A stretch of 64,000 nucleotides of DNA from Novosphingobium mangrovisedimenti. GTDB taxonomy: Bacteria > Pseudomonadota > Alphaproteobacteria > Sphingomonadales > Sphingomonadaceae. Shown in pieces: positions 26,607 to 35,566 of this stretch (positions are counted from its first letter, which is position 1; each line of letters starts with the position of its first letter). A model generated the notes under the pieces. That model did no database searches and was not told the DNA's origin. It saw only the letters and a program-made list of their open reading frames with translations. The DNA lies in assembly GCF_025153475.1 (NCBI RefSeq), contig NZ_JANZXA010000002.1, forward strand, positions 372,001-436,000, given 5' to 3'. Made by a program: the position numbers and the translations under genes.

Positions 26607-27719
26607 TCACGGCGTGACGGCCTCGTAGCGGTCCCAGTGGTCGAGCAGTTCGTCGACCACTTTCGAACCGACCGTATAGAGGTTCTCGACAGCCGCCTCG
26701 AGCCCGGCATAGCCCTCGTTCTCGCGCAGGAGATAGGTGGCGGCATCGACGCCCGGCGGCGGCATGGTGAAATTGCTGCCCGCGCGCATGACGAGCACGC
26801 GATCGCGGTTCGCGCGGCCAATCTCGTCGAGATAGGTCAGCGAGGTCAGCACGCCGGTATCCTCCATGGCCGAAGTGACGAACTCGCCCTTGCCCGAAGT
26901 CCAGTAGCGCACCCAGGAATTGGCCCAGTCGGTCATCAGCTTGCCGTGCCAGAAGGTCATGGCCGAAAGCTGCTCGCCTTCCAGCACGAACGGTGGTTCC
27001 TGCGCATGCGGATAGTCGACGAACTTGGCGCGCTCGGCGGCGATTTCCTCGGAATCGGGAAGCTCGATGTCCTTGGTCAGGTTATAGGCCCAGGCCTCCA
27101 GCGATGGATTGAGCTGGAACACCTCGCCGCCCGACGGATCGGGCTTTCCCGTCATATCGTTGGGGCCCTTGGTCCCGCGCGGAAAATAGCCGAAACTCCA
27201 GTCGGTCGGGATCTCGCGCGGATCGATTTCATGCGCCAGGTCGCCATCGACGACATAGCGCGACCATGCGACCGATCCGATCGAGGCGTCCTCCGGATCG
27301 ATGCCGGCGATGCCCGCGACCAGCCAGTAGGCCTTGGTAAGATCGAAGCGTTGATCGAGCCCGAGCGCCATGGTCGCTGCCGTCGACCGGGCGGTGCCGA
27401 TACCGGTGACCATGCCCAGGACCTGTGTTTCGGGATTGTAGTAGAGATCGTGGAACGACTGCGGGAAGGGAATGCGCATGGTCAGCCCGCGCCGTTCCTT
27501 CCACAGCTGGAACTCGCCCGCGACGTCGCCTTCGTCGTTGCCGATCTCGAACAGCGAGACGATCACGACCTTGACCGGCAGCGGCGTCTCGCAAGCATAG
27601 CCCGGCTCGCAGGCCGAAATGACGGACGGCACGGCCTGCTCGGCGAATGCCGTCCCGCTCGACAGACTCAGGGTGATACATGCCCCGATGATGGCTGCGG
27701 TGCGGCGGAAAAACTGCAT
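26607..27719 (-). CDS. Purine nucleoside permease/NUP-family exported protein
   Basis: This 370-residue protein has a signal peptide (about 1-26, ending TAFAEQA). Its NUP-family body (PF06516) shows VKVVIVSLFEIGNDEGDVAGE, VTGIGTARSTAATMALGL and VAGIAGIDPEDASIGSVAWSRYV. The family was named for nucleoside uptake in yeast, but its fold resembles nucleoside phosphorylases (the GIG..AA and AGIAG segments). A periplasmic nucleoside-binding or -cleaving enzyme is therefore equally plausible. It lies downstream of the TonB receptor, with a hairpin between the two. Confidence 0.85.
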   Translation of the reverse strand: MQFFRRTAAIIGACITLSLSSGTAFAEQAVPSVISACEPGYACETPLPVKVVIVSLFEIGNDEGDVAGEFQLWKERRGLTMRIPFPQSFHDLYYNPETQVLGMVTGIGTARSTAATMALGLDQRFDLTKAYWLVAGIAGIDPEDASIGSVAWSRYVVDGDLAHEIDPREIPTDWSFGYFPRGTKGPNDMTGKPDPSGGEVFQLNPSLEAWAYNLTKDIELPDSEEIAAERAKFVDYPHAQEPPFVLEGEQLSAMTFWHGKLMTDWANSWVRYWTSGKGEFVTSAMEDTGVLTSLTYLDEIGRANRDRVLVMRAGSNFTMPPPGVDAATYLLRENEGYAGLEAAVENLYTVGSKVVDELLDHWDRYEAVTP

Positions 27720-27741
27720 CAAATACCTCGTTAAGACACAA

Positions 27742-27767
27742 GGGGCGCCGGCGCGAACCGACGCCCC
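27742..27767 (-). terminator. Hairpin between TonB receptor and NUP gene
   Basis: On the plus strand, GGGGCGCCGG and CCGACGCCCC flank a 6-nt loop (10 pairs with one G-U). No long U-run follows on the minus strand, so it is more likely a partial terminator or 3'-end stabiliser inside the operon than a full stop. Confidence 0.55.
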
Positions 27768-27784
27768 CCGCGGTTGGGAGCTTC

Positions 27785-30268
27785 TTAGAACTTGTACGTG
27801 ACCGTTCCCTGGAAGCTGCGCGGCTTCTCGGGAAGAGCGATCGTCGAGCCGAACAGCTCGGTGAAGTTCGCGCGGAAGTACTTCTCGTTGGTCGCGTTCT
27901 TCACCACCAGACGGAACAGCCACGGCCCGGTCTCGTAAGAGGCGCCAAGATCGAACAGCGTGTAGGCGGGAAGCTTCACGGCCTTCGACTGACCCGAATA
28001 GACCGAGTCCACCGACACCATGCTGGCCGAAAGCGCCAGACCATTGTCGAACCCGTACGTCGCCGTCAGCGAGTAGAGGTTGGTCGGGATACCGGCGCGA
28101 CGGGCATCGCTCTTGCTGTTGATCGGAACCAGACCGATCGGCTGGCCGCCGAGGTACAGCGTCGGGTCGGACACATTGACCAGATCCTCGATACCGAAGA
28201 AGCTGAACAGCGTGCCGTTCTCGATCGCGGTCAGGTTGTAGACCTTGGTGCGGGTATAGGCGCCCGTGACCAGCAGGTGATCATCGACGGCCCAACGGAA
28301 TTCGGCTTCCAGACCCTTGGTCTGAACTGCCTGGTTCACTGTGATCGACTGGGCACTGTAGTCGGTGCGTTCCTGCTTGTAGACGGAGACCGCCGCATAG
28401 AGGCTGTCGTCCAGGAAGCTGCCCTTGATGCCGCCTTCATAGAGCTTGGAAGCGGAAATCCACGTACCGGCCGCCAGGTTTTCCGGATCGAGTTCCGCGC
28501 CCTGTCCGGCAATCACCACCGACTGACGCGCAATGGTCGCGTAGGGGATCAGGCCGAAAGGCAGCTTGTACGACGCGCTGGCCGACCAGGACCAGGCACC
28601 GTCGGTGTCCGAAGCCCCGGAGAAGCCCGGATCGGATTCCATCTTGGCGATGTTGTAGTTGGAAACGCCCTTGATGTGATCGTAGCGCGCGCCCAGCGTG
28701 ACATCGAGGCCGAAGTTGAAATCGAGATCGACGAGGCCGGCAAAGGCCAGGTCGGTGTAGTGGCCCTTGACGTAGCTGGTGTAGTTGCAGTCGCACTCGG
28801 TCGACAGCAGGCGGTCGCTGGCGGGGGTGTAGCCCACGGTCAGGTCGACGCGGTGGAAGTACTCGTAGTTGAAGTCCTCGCCGTGCTTGAAGTGCGTGTA
28901 GCGGATCGAGGGCGAGAGCTGGAACGAGAACTTGCCGGCGTTGTTCTCGAAGGTCTTCGAAACGACGATCTTGTCCTCGAACACCCAGGAATCGTGGAAC
29001 TGCGAGAAGCCGTAGGTATTCTCGTTGATGTTCTCATAGGAATCGTAGAACGCCTGGTTCTTGATCTCCAGCCCGCCGTCGGACGTAAAGACCGTATCGA
29101 AGTAGAGCGTGGTCGAACGGTTATCGAGACGGTCGTCCTTGCCGGTCAGCGTCTTGCGGCGGCTCAGCTTGGTCGTGCCGGTGTTCGTCAGATTGAGCAG
29201 CGTGTAGTCGCCGCTGTTATAGCAGGCGTCGGTGATCGACGAAGCGAAGACGTTTCCGCCGCACTGGAAACCACCGAAAACCGACAGGCCACCCGGGAAG
29301 GCGTAGTTGATCTCTTCCTGCGACATCTGGCCATCAGCCACGGTGCCGGGAATGATTCCATCCAGCGACTGCGCCGTACCCGTGATGTAGGTGCCATTGT
29401 CCACGAGGTCCTGCGTCAGGCGGTTCCAGCCGCCGTTCTGCTGCCCCTTGTAGTTCTGGTACTGACCGCCGAATTCGATGCGAATGTTCGAGCTGACGTC
29501 GGCATCGAAGGAACCCTGCAGAATGGTCTGCTTGGTCGACATGTTGTCGTAGTAGCTGCCCGAATCCTCAAGTTCGGCATAGAGGCTGTACCCGAACTCC
29601 TGCGCGCCCAGCTTGCCAGGACCGCGGATGTTGGCGGAAAGGTTCGCCTTCTCCCAGCTGCCGCCGGTGAAGCTGATCTGTCCGGCCGGCTCGCTCATCA
29701 GCGAACCGCCCTTCACGCGCGCGCTCTTGGGCACGAAGTTCATGTAGCCGCCCGTCTTGGACGGGCCGAAGATCGGCGAGGCCGGGCCGCGCACGATGTC
29801 GATGCGGTCCGAAGCACCGATCGGCGTCGGGTAGTTGCCCGGGTTGTCGAGACGCCGCACGCCCCGGAAATAGATTTCACCCGGGGTGCCGCGAATGTCG
29901 AGCGCGCCGCCGACGCCGAAGAACGAGTTGGTGAACGTACCCGGGGCCTGCGCCACGAGATCGTAGATGTCGGTGATGCCGAAGCGTTCCATCTGCTCGG
30001 CACTGATCGTCGAGGCCGAACGCGGCGTTTCGACCAGCGTCTTTTCGAAACCGAACACCGAACCGACATCGGCAACCGGAAGCGCGTCGAGCGCGCCGGT
30101 GACGACGATCTCGCCATTTGCCGGTTCCTCGTCATCCGCGGCGAAGGCGGGCGAGGTCAGCGCGGTGCAGCAGAAAAGGCCCGTCGCAACCGCGAGAAAC
30201 GGTTTGCGCAGGCGTCCATGCTGCATTGCGATATCAATATGTGTGTCTAAGGACTTGTTCTTGGCCAT
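27785..30268 (-). CDS. TonB-dependent receptor, probable purine or nucleoside uptake
   Basis: This 827-residue outer-membrane receptor has an extended signal sequence (about 1-42, ending SPAFAADD). A TonB-box-like EIVVTGAL is followed by a plug domain (about 60-180, with VAQAPGTFTNS and IDIVRGPASPIFGPS) and a 22-strand-type barrel. It ends in PRSFQGTVTYKF, with the C-terminal aromatic typical of outer-membrane proteins. The start is MAKNKSLDTH at 30268, preceded by GGGGG. Its place between a purine deaminase and NUP/8-oxoguanine deaminase genes suggests a purine, nucleoside or nucleic-acid fragment as substrate. Extracellular-loop cysteines (CDCN, and a pair near residue 330) are visible. Confidence 0.88.
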   Translation of the reverse strand: MAKNKSLDTHIDIAMQHGRLRKPFLAVATGLFCCTALTSPAFAADDEEPANGEIVVTGALDALPVADVGSVFGFEKTLVETPRSASTISAEQMERFGITDIYDLVAQAPGTFTNSFFGVGGALDIRGTPGEIYFRGVRRLDNPGNYPTPIGASDRIDIVRGPASPIFGPSKTGGYMNFVPKSARVKGGSLMSEPAGQISFTGGSWEKANLSANIRGPGKLGAQEFGYSLYAELEDSGSYYDNMSTKQTILQGSFDADVSSNIRIEFGGQYQNYKGQQNGGWNRLTQDLVDNGTYITGTAQSLDGIIPGTVADGQMSQEEINYAFPGGLSVFGGFQCGGNVFASSITDACYNSGDYTLLNLTNTGTTKLSRRKTLTGKDDRLDNRSTTLYFDTVFTSDGGLEIKNQAFYDSYENINENTYGFSQFHDSWVFEDKIVVSKTFENNAGKFSFQLSPSIRYTHFKHGEDFNYEYFHRVDLTVGYTPASDRLLSTECDCNYTSYVKGHYTDLAFAGLVDLDFNFGLDVTLGARYDHIKGVSNYNIAKMESDPGFSGASDTDGAWSWSASASYKLPFGLIPYATIARQSVVIAGQGAELDPENLAAGTWISASKLYEGGIKGSFLDDSLYAAVSVYKQERTDYSAQSITVNQAVQTKGLEAEFRWAVDDHLLVTGAYTRTKVYNLTAIENGTLFSFFGIEDLVNVSDPTLYLGGQPIGLVPINSKSDARRAGIPTNLYSLTATYGFDNGLALSASMVSVDSVYSGQSKAVKLPAYTLFDLGASYETGPWLFRLVVKNATNEKYFRANFTELFGSTIALPEKPRSFQGTVTYKF

Positions 30269-30423
30269 CGTGTCTAACCCCCTGAATACGGCTGGAACGG
30301 ATTTTCCGTTCTCTCCGCCGTCCATTCGTTCTGGACCCACCCCTCCCGCAGCACTGTCTTTTTTGTTGCAGTGCATCATTGCATGCTTTGCCATGTCGGC
30401 GAAGATGAAAACGTGTCGATCTC

Positions 30424-32001
30424 CTAGGAACCCTGTGGATGATTGAAGCGGTCGAGCCCGTGCTCGAACCGCTCGAAACGGTCTTCCAGATCGGCTTGCA
30501 GACGCGCCTTCTCGCTGGATGCGAGAAACGGCTTGCAGCGACCGGCGGTGCGCGAGGCGGAGCAGGCCGAAACGGCCTCGCCAAGCCTGCCCTCGCGCCA
30601 CAGGCTTGCACCGGGCACGAACGAATATTCGAGGCTAGCGCGGGCCAGTTCCTTCAGGTCGGCGTAGCCCAGCCCCTGTTCGGTGACGGCCCGGCGGTAT
30701 TCGTTGGTCATGTCCGAGCGCAGCACGCCTTCGTCGTCGGTGGAAAGCGCCACCGGAACGCCCATGCTGCGATAGAGCGCGATCGGGTGCTCGCCCCCCT
30801 TTACGCCGAGGATGACGGCGTTGCTGGTCAGATTGACTTCCACGGCGATGCGCTCGCGCGCCATGCGGGCCAGCGTTTCGGGCGCATCGTCCTCATAGGC
30901 GATGTCGGTACCGTGCCCGATGCGCCGCGCCCCCGAGGCGACGGCCCGGGCTATATGGTCGGCAAGATCCTGCGGCGGCACCAGCCCCAGCGCCAGTTCG
31001 CCCGCGTGCATCGTGACGTTCACATCGGGATACTTCGCTTCCAGGAAGCGGAACATCGCCATGTGCAGACCGTAGTCGCGCAGCGCCACCGGGTCATCCT
31101 CGGGCATGACGATGTTCACGCCCACGAAGCGCGGATCGCGGTGCGCCAGCGCGAAGCTCCCCAGCAGGGTCCGGAAGACCATGCGCGGAGAAAACCCCCG
31201 CAAGGCATAAGTGAGGTAATGGACGGCAACGCCGCAAGCCGGGTCGGCCTGCTTGCCCTCGCACGACAGCCGCGCGCTCGCCTCGGCCTCGATGCGGTCG
31301 ACTTCCCCGACGTATCCATCGAGCAGCGGGGCAAGTTCGGCACTGTCGGCGGAATAGAGCGCCGCGATCCCGGCTTCGTCGAGCGGCGCCGTACCCGCCC
31401 CACGCACGAAATCGATAAGACCCGGCGGATCGAGCATCAGTTCCAGGTAGCTGACACCATTGCGCTCGGCGCTCTGTCGGGCGAGCGCCAGCCAGCGCCC
31501 GTTCTCACCGGCCGAGGCCGCGCCGAAACGATCGAAGCTGCGGAAGAACTGGGTGTGGCCGGAAACCTCGTCCGCGCCAACCCCGCGCTGGTAGCCGCGC
31601 GTGGACAGCGCATCGACGAGCCGGGCAAAGACGAAAGGCCGTTCCGTCGCCATTCGCGCGATCTTGAGGTCGTCCCCGCAAGGGCCTGCCACGATACGCG
31701 TTATCGCGACGTCGGCGCACATCCCCTTCTGCGCGGCCACCTCCAGGAAATCCTCGGCATAGACGCTGCCGCCCAGATGGTTGTGCAGATCGCCGCCCTT
31801 GGGCATCGCCTGCAGGAACATGCGCAGACGCGCGGCGTTGTCGGAAACTTCCTCCAGCATGGCAGACGCCGCCGCCTCGCTCGCCGCCTCGGCGCGTGCC
31901 GCACCCGGCGCAAGCAGGAGAGCCGACCCGGCCGCGCACGCCAGCGCCATCATGCGCAGGCATGCCTTTCGGGCGCGCTCGTTTCGACTCGTCAACGTCA
32001 T
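30424..32001 (-). CDS. Exported adenosine deaminase-like enzyme
   Basis: This 525-residue protein starts MTLTSRNERARKA with a signal peptide (about 1-37). Its adenosine-deaminase fold carries GGDLHNHLGGS (metal His pair), VTMHAGEL, RRIGHGTDI and LSTDDEGVLRSDMTNEY. These supply the zinc ligands and the catalytic Glu and Asp, so it should deaminate adenosine or a related nucleoside, in the periplasm. The 11-residue basic N-terminus is unusually charged for a leader. It is the first gene of the TonB-receptor purine group and is divergent from a LysR regulator. GAGG lies 5 nt upstream of ATG 32001. Confidence 0.88.
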   Translation of the reverse strand: MTLTSRNERARKACLRMMALACAAGSALLLAPGAARAEAASEAAASAMLEEVSDNAARLRMFLQAMPKGGDLHNHLGGSVYAEDFLEVAAQKGMCADVAITRIVAGPCGDDLKIARMATERPFVFARLVDALSTRGYQRGVGADEVSGHTQFFRSFDRFGAASAGENGRWLALARQSAERNGVSYLELMLDPPGLIDFVRGAGTAPLDEAGIAALYSADSAELAPLLDGYVGEVDRIEAEASARLSCEGKQADPACGVAVHYLTYALRGFSPRMVFRTLLGSFALAHRDPRFVGVNIVMPEDDPVALRDYGLHMAMFRFLEAKYPDVNVTMHAGELALGLVPPQDLADHIARAVASGARRIGHGTDIAYEDDAPETLARMARERIAVEVNLTSNAVILGVKGGEHPIALYRSMGVPVALSTDDEGVLRSDMTNEYRRAVTEQGLGYADLKELARASLEYSFVPGASLWREGRLGEAVSACSASRTAGRCKPFLASSEKARLQADLEDRFERFEHGLDRFNHPQGS

Positions 32002-32244
32002 CCAGACCTCGCACTCGGGAACGCTCAGCCAGACCTGCTCTGTGGCGGAGTGGATTTTGCGCCCCATCCGAACGGGCGGCAGGCACCCGGCACCCCACCC
32101 CAGAGAGAAGCGGGACAAGGGATGCCGGACCTGTTGCACCTTTCGGTATCAAATATGCTCGTAGGCACTTGGCTTGATGCCAGCAAACGCAATGAATCCC
32201 ACGGTCCGTTGCAAAAATTAGAGCGGGTGGTTAAGACGGCGGCC
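32002..32244. promoter_or_regulatory. Divergent promoter region between adenosine deaminase-like gene and lysR
   Basis: This 243-bp region contains the 24-bp inverted repeat at 32189-32212, and TGGC-TTGAT-GCCA (32170-32182) directly beside it. Both are candidate LysR-family binding sites for the adjacent regulator and its divergent target operon. Confidence 0.6.
32189..32212. promoter_or_regulatory. Candidate purine-regulon operator, copy 1
   Basis: This 24-bp imperfect inverted repeat has outer GCAATGA and CGTTGC arms, is preceded by CAAAC and followed by AAAAA. The same layout and length occurs at 55316-55339 in front of the long purine operon. It lies 32 bp upstream of the LysR ATG. Confidence 0.65.
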
Positions 32245-33186
32245 ATGCCGGCGTTTTCGCGATTCCTTCGCTACTTCATTGCAGTCGGGCGACTGGGCTC
32301 GATCCGCAAGGCAGCCGACGAACTCAACGTCTCGGCCTCGGCGATTGCCCGCCAGATCCTCAACGTCGAAGCCGAAATCGGCATGCCGCTGTTCGAGCGC
32401 CTGCCCAGTGGGCTGAGGCTTACGGCGGCCGGCGAAATCATGATGGCGGCGGGCAACCGCTGGCAGAAGAACATGACCGACGTGCGCGCCCAGATCGAGG
32501 ACTTGCGCGGCCTCAAGCGCGGCCATGTCGACATGGCCGTGATAGACGCCCTGGCCAAGGGCCACATCCCCGCTGCGATTCGCGCGATCCAGACACGCTA
32601 TCCGGGCATCAGCGTGGGCGTGAAAGTGCTGGAAAACGACGCCGTGCGAAAGGCGGTGGCGAGCGGCGAAGTCGACTTCGGCATCCTGTTCGAACCGCAA
32701 TCCTACCGCGACCTCACCGTGCGCGCCTTCGTCGAAGTCGTGCTCGGCTTCGTTACCCCGGCGGGCCATCAGCTGGGCGAACAGGAAGAGGCGCGCTTCT
32801 CGGCCTGCACCGGATCTCCGTTGATCGTGCCCGCCGAACCGCTGGCGGTTTGCCAGCAGATCGCCGTGCTCGAAGGCGCGACCGGGCTGGAGCTCGACCG
32901 CAAGGTGAGTTCGGACAATATCCAGATGATCACGTCGCTGGTGCTGGAAGGCGTGGGCATCGGCGTGCTCACCTCGCTGGACGTGATCACCGAAGTGCAG
33001 GCGGGGCTGCTGTCCTTCACGCGTATCTCCGACGCGCTGCTGCGCCCGATGACACTGGCGCTGTGTACCAATTCGGCCCGCACGCCCACCTACGCCGCCG
33101 GGATCGTCCTCAACGAAATAGAAAACGGCTTTGCCGAGCTGAGTTATCGCGCCTCGATGCGCCGGATTGAGGAAAACGGCGCCTGA
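32245..33186 (+). CDS. LysR-family transcriptional regulator
   Basis: This 313-residue LysR protein has an N-terminal winged helix-turn-helix (about 1-60: FLRYFIAVGRLGSIRKAADELNVSASAIARQI) and a periplasmic-binding-like effector domain (about 92-300). It is divergent from the exported adenosine-deaminase gene, so it probably controls that operon, and perhaps the whole purine cluster, in response to a purine or breakdown product. ATG 32245 gives the usual family N-terminus; a GTG 18 bp upstream is an alternative. It is followed by the phosphoribosyltransferase gene on the same strand. Confidence 0.92.
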   Translation: MPAFSRFLRYFIAVGRLGSIRKAADELNVSASAIARQILNVEAEIGMPLFERLPSGLRLTAAGEIMMAAGNRWQKNMTDVRAQIEDLRGLKRGHVDMAVIDALAKGHIPAAIRAIQTRYPGISVGVKVLENDAVRKAVASGEVDFGILFEPQSYRDLTVRAFVEVVLGFVTPAGHQLGEQEEARFSACTGSPLIVPAEPLAVCQQIAVLEGATGLELDRKVSSDNIQMITSLVLEGVGIGVLTSLDVITEVQAGLLSFTRISDALLRPMTLALCTNSARTPTYAAGIVLNEIENGFAELSYRASMRRIEENGA

Positions 33187-33269
33187 AACGCCCCGATGCA
33201 ATTGCGCGGCTCGTCCGAAGGCTATAACCGAGACCATTCCCCAACATTATCGGACAGGATTCGCGACTG

Positions 33270-33803
33270 ATGAGCCAGAACGCCGAGCCCGATCTGCACT
33301 ACCTCGAATACTACGAAGACTTTCTCGCCAAGGTCCGCGTGCTGTCACGCAAGGTGCTTGAAAGCGAATGGACGCCCGACTTCGTGATCGGCGTCGGCCG
33401 TGGCGGGCTGGTTCCTGCCGTCTATATCTCGCACCAGCTCGAACTGCCGATGCTTTCGATCGACCATTCCGCGAAAGTGCCGGGCTTCGCCGACGAGCTG
33501 CTGGCCAAAGTCGCTGGCATGACCGCCGAAGGCAAGCGCATGCTCTTCGTCGACGACATCAACGACAGCGGCGGCACCATCGAATATATCCGCGGCCAGC
33601 TGGCCGGGTGCGGCTGCAACGCCACCAACTTGCGCTTCGCGGTCGTCATCAACAACCAGAGTTCGAAAGTCGAGGTCGACCTGTGGGCCGACATGATCGA
33701 CCGCGCCGAGGACAAACGCTGGTTCGTCTTTCCCTGGGAATCGGTCGGCACCAAGGAAAGCATCGTCGAAGAGGCCCTGTCGGTTCCCGAACGCCTTTCC
33801 TGA
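33270..33803 (+). CDS. Phosphoribosyltransferase-domain protein (purine salvage type)
   Basis: This 177-residue type I phosphoribosyltransferase has a PRPP loop MLFVDDINDSGGTI (residues 91-104) and the hood-side GVGRGGLVPAVYIS (41-54). It resembles xanthine-guanine phosphoribosyltransferases, which make XMP/GMP from base plus PRPP. In a purine-degradation locus it may salvage part of the imported bases. AGGA lies about 10 nt upstream of ATG 33270. The exact base specificity cannot be read from sequence. Confidence 0.82.
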   Translation: MSQNAEPDLHYLEYYEDFLAKVRVLSRKVLESEWTPDFVIGVGRGGLVPAVYISHQLELPMLSIDHSAKVPGFADELLAKVAGMTAEGKRMLFVDDINDSGGTIEYIRGQLAGCGCNATNLRFAVVINNQSSKVEVDLWADMIDRAEDKRWFVFPWESVGTKESIVEEALSVPERLS

Positions 33804-33840
33804 ACCCCCTTCTCCCGTTCCAGTTCGAAAGCCCCCCACC

Positions 33841-34419
33841 ATGCGCATCTGCGTCTATCTCGGCTCCTCCCCGGGCCGGAACCCTCTCTATCGTGAAGCC
33901 GCCGAGCAGTTCGGCACGCTGCTGGCCAAGCGCGGCATCGGTCTTGTCTATGGCGGCGGCGAGGTCGGCCTGATGGGCGTGATCGCCGATGCCGTGTGCG
34001 CGGCGGGCGGCGAAGTGATCGGCGTGATCCCGGAAGCCCTGCGCGCGCGTGAAAAGGATCACCACGGCATCACCGAACTTCACGTGGTGGAGACGATGCA
34101 CGAGCGCAAGGCACTGATGGCCAAGCTGGCGGACGGCTTCGTGACGCTGCCCGGCGGCATCGGCACGTTCGAGGAAATGTTCGAGGCCTGGTGCTGGGCG
34201 CAGCTCGGCTATCACAAGAAGCCGGTCGGCCTGCTCAACGTAGGCGATTTCTACAACGGCCTCACCCAGTTCATCGACAAGATCGTCGAGGAAGGCTTCC
34301 TGCAGGACCGCCACCGCGCGATGCTGATGATCGAACGCGAACCCGAAGCCCTGCTCGACCGGATGATGCACTACATGGCGCCGGAAACCGAGCACTGGCT
34401 GGGCGAAAAGGACCTGTGA
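33841..34419 (+). CDS. LOG-family nucleotide phosphoribohydrolase
   Basis: This 192-residue Rossmann-fold protein of the LOG/TIGR00730 family carries GGGEVGLMGVIAD (38-50) and the defining PGGIGTFEE motif (104-112). Characterised LOG proteins hydrolyse cytokinin riboside monophosphates or AMP to the free base plus ribose 5-phosphate. Here the likely job is releasing adenine or a related base from a nucleotide monophosphate next to the purine degradation genes. It starts 37 bp after the phosphoribosyltransferase gene and is followed by a GC-rich hairpin. Confidence 0.88.
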   Translation: MRICVYLGSSPGRNPLYREAAEQFGTLLAKRGIGLVYGGGEVGLMGVIADAVCAAGGEVIGVIPEALRAREKDHHGITELHVVETMHERKALMAKLADGFVTLPGGIGTFEEMFEAWCWAQLGYHKKPVGLLNVGDFYNGLTQFIDKIVEEGFLQDRHRAMLMIEREPEALLDRMMHYMAPETEHWLGEKDL

Positions 34420-34420
34420 C

Positions 34421-34448
34421 AAGGCGGCCGCGGTCGCGCGGCTGCCTT
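34421..34448. terminator. Bidirectional GC-rich hairpin between convergent operons
   Basis: The arms AAGGCGGCCGCG and CGCGGCTGCCTT (one mismatch) enclose GTCG, directly after the LOG stop and touching the stop of the nucleoside hydrolase. No strong T-run is present. Confidence 0.6.
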
Positions 34449-35566
34449 CATTTCGTCCGCTTCGCGCCCTGCGCCATGGCGTTGACCATCACCGCCTCCA
34501 GCCGCTTCGGGTCGATCGCCCGCACCACGTGGGCTTCCCGTTCGCCGAGACCGGGCTGGTAGTGTTCGCGCCAGCTCAGCGTATCGCCGTAGTCGGGACC
34601 GAACTGGGTATTGTAATCGACGTAGAGGTCCTCCCCCTCGGTCTCGATGGCGGGATCGAGCAGGTAGCCGGCGGCGATCTCGTCCCATAGGGGAAAGCCC
34701 GCTTCCATCCCGGCAATGAACGCGCCGACGTCGGGCGCGGCCGCCTTGGCCAGCCGCTTCAGCAGGTCCGGCGTCAGCTGCGTGGCCGTGGAGGGATCGG
34801 CGGGGATCACCGTCAGCTTGCGCCATTCACTGTGCGAGACGATGCTCGCTGCTTCGGGATCGAAGCGCGCATTGAACTCGCGCCGGGGGGAATTGGCATA
34901 TTCCCGCGCGAATTCCGCAGCCGATACGGTGTCCAGCACCTGATGCGGATTGAAGCTGCCGCCCATGTAGACAAGTTCGCCCACCAGCGAGGCGAACTGC
35001 GGGTCGAGCCGCTGCGCCAGCGCCAGATTGGTCAGCGGCCCGCAGGCGACGATCGTGATCTGTCCGGGATACTGGTGGACCATCCGGATCATGAAGTTCG
35101 CCGCGACTTCCGGCAAAGGCTTGAGCTTCGGATTTCCGTTGGGCAGGTCGACCGGATCGTTCGGGCCATAGTAGACAGGCGTGCTCTGGACGGTGGGTTC
35201 GGCCCACTCCTTCATCCACGCGCCCTTCCAGGTGAGCTTGCCGTAGAGCGCTTCCCAACGCTCGGTCAGTGCTTCTGAATTGAGCAAAGGATAAGTCGCA
35301 CCCTGCACCACCGGAATATCCGGACGATCCGCGATTTCGAGCCCCCGCAAGGCCATGGCCGTCGCCCGGTTGGCCCAGGTATTGCCCGACACGGTAGTGA
35401 TGCCGACAACATCGATCTTATCGCTTTCCAGCAGCATGAGGTGCATGAGCGCGAAGCCCTCGTCGTCGATGATGACCTTGCGCGGAGCAGTATCCGCATG
35501 GGCCGGGCCGAACGAGAGCACCACCGCGAGCCACAGCGCGGCAAGCAATCCGATGATTCGCTGCAT
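34448..35566 (-). CDS. Exported nucleoside hydrolase-like protein
   Basis: This 372-residue protein of the inosine-uridine nucleoside hydrolase fold has a signal peptide (about 1-24, ending PAHADTA). The family calcium site, normally DTDPGxDDA, reads IIDDEGFALMHLM (32-44), so several acidic ligands are replaced. The rest of the fold is recognisable (VSGNTWANRATAMALRGLE, VACGPLTNLALAQ, VGELVYMGGSFNP). It could cleave purine nucleosides in the periplasm, or it could be a binding protein or an altered-specificity enzyme. It is the last gene of the 18-gene purine operon, overlapping the adenine deaminase stop by 1 bp. Confidence 0.85.
   Translation of the reverse strand: MQRIIGLLAALWLAVVLSFGPAHADTAPRKVIIDDEGFALMHLMLLESDKIDVVGITTVSGNTWANRATAMALRGLEIADRPDIPVVQGATYPLLNSEALTERWEALYGKLTWKGAWMKEWAEPTVQSTPVYYGPNDPVDLPNGNPKLKPLPEVAANFMIRMVHQYPGQITIVACGPLTNLALAQRLDPQFASLVGELVYMGGSFNPHQVLDTVSAAEFAREYANSPRREFNARFDPEAASIVSHSEWRKLTVIPADPSTATQLTPDLLKRLAKAAAPDVGAFIAGMEAGFPLWDEIAAGYLLDPAIETEGEDLYVDYNTQFGPDYGDTLSWREHYQPGLGEREAHVVRAIDPKRLEAVMVNAMAQGAKRTK

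Noticed and set aside
28277..30250. 657-codon plus-strand frame opposite the TonB receptor
   Set aside because: No motifs and low-complexity Val/Arg/Glu sequence; the receptor on the other strand is clear.
30365..30382. Third copy of the purine operator before the TonB receptor
   Set aside because: GTTGC and CATTGC blocks are in direct rather than inverted order and the length differs; kept only as a possible half-site.
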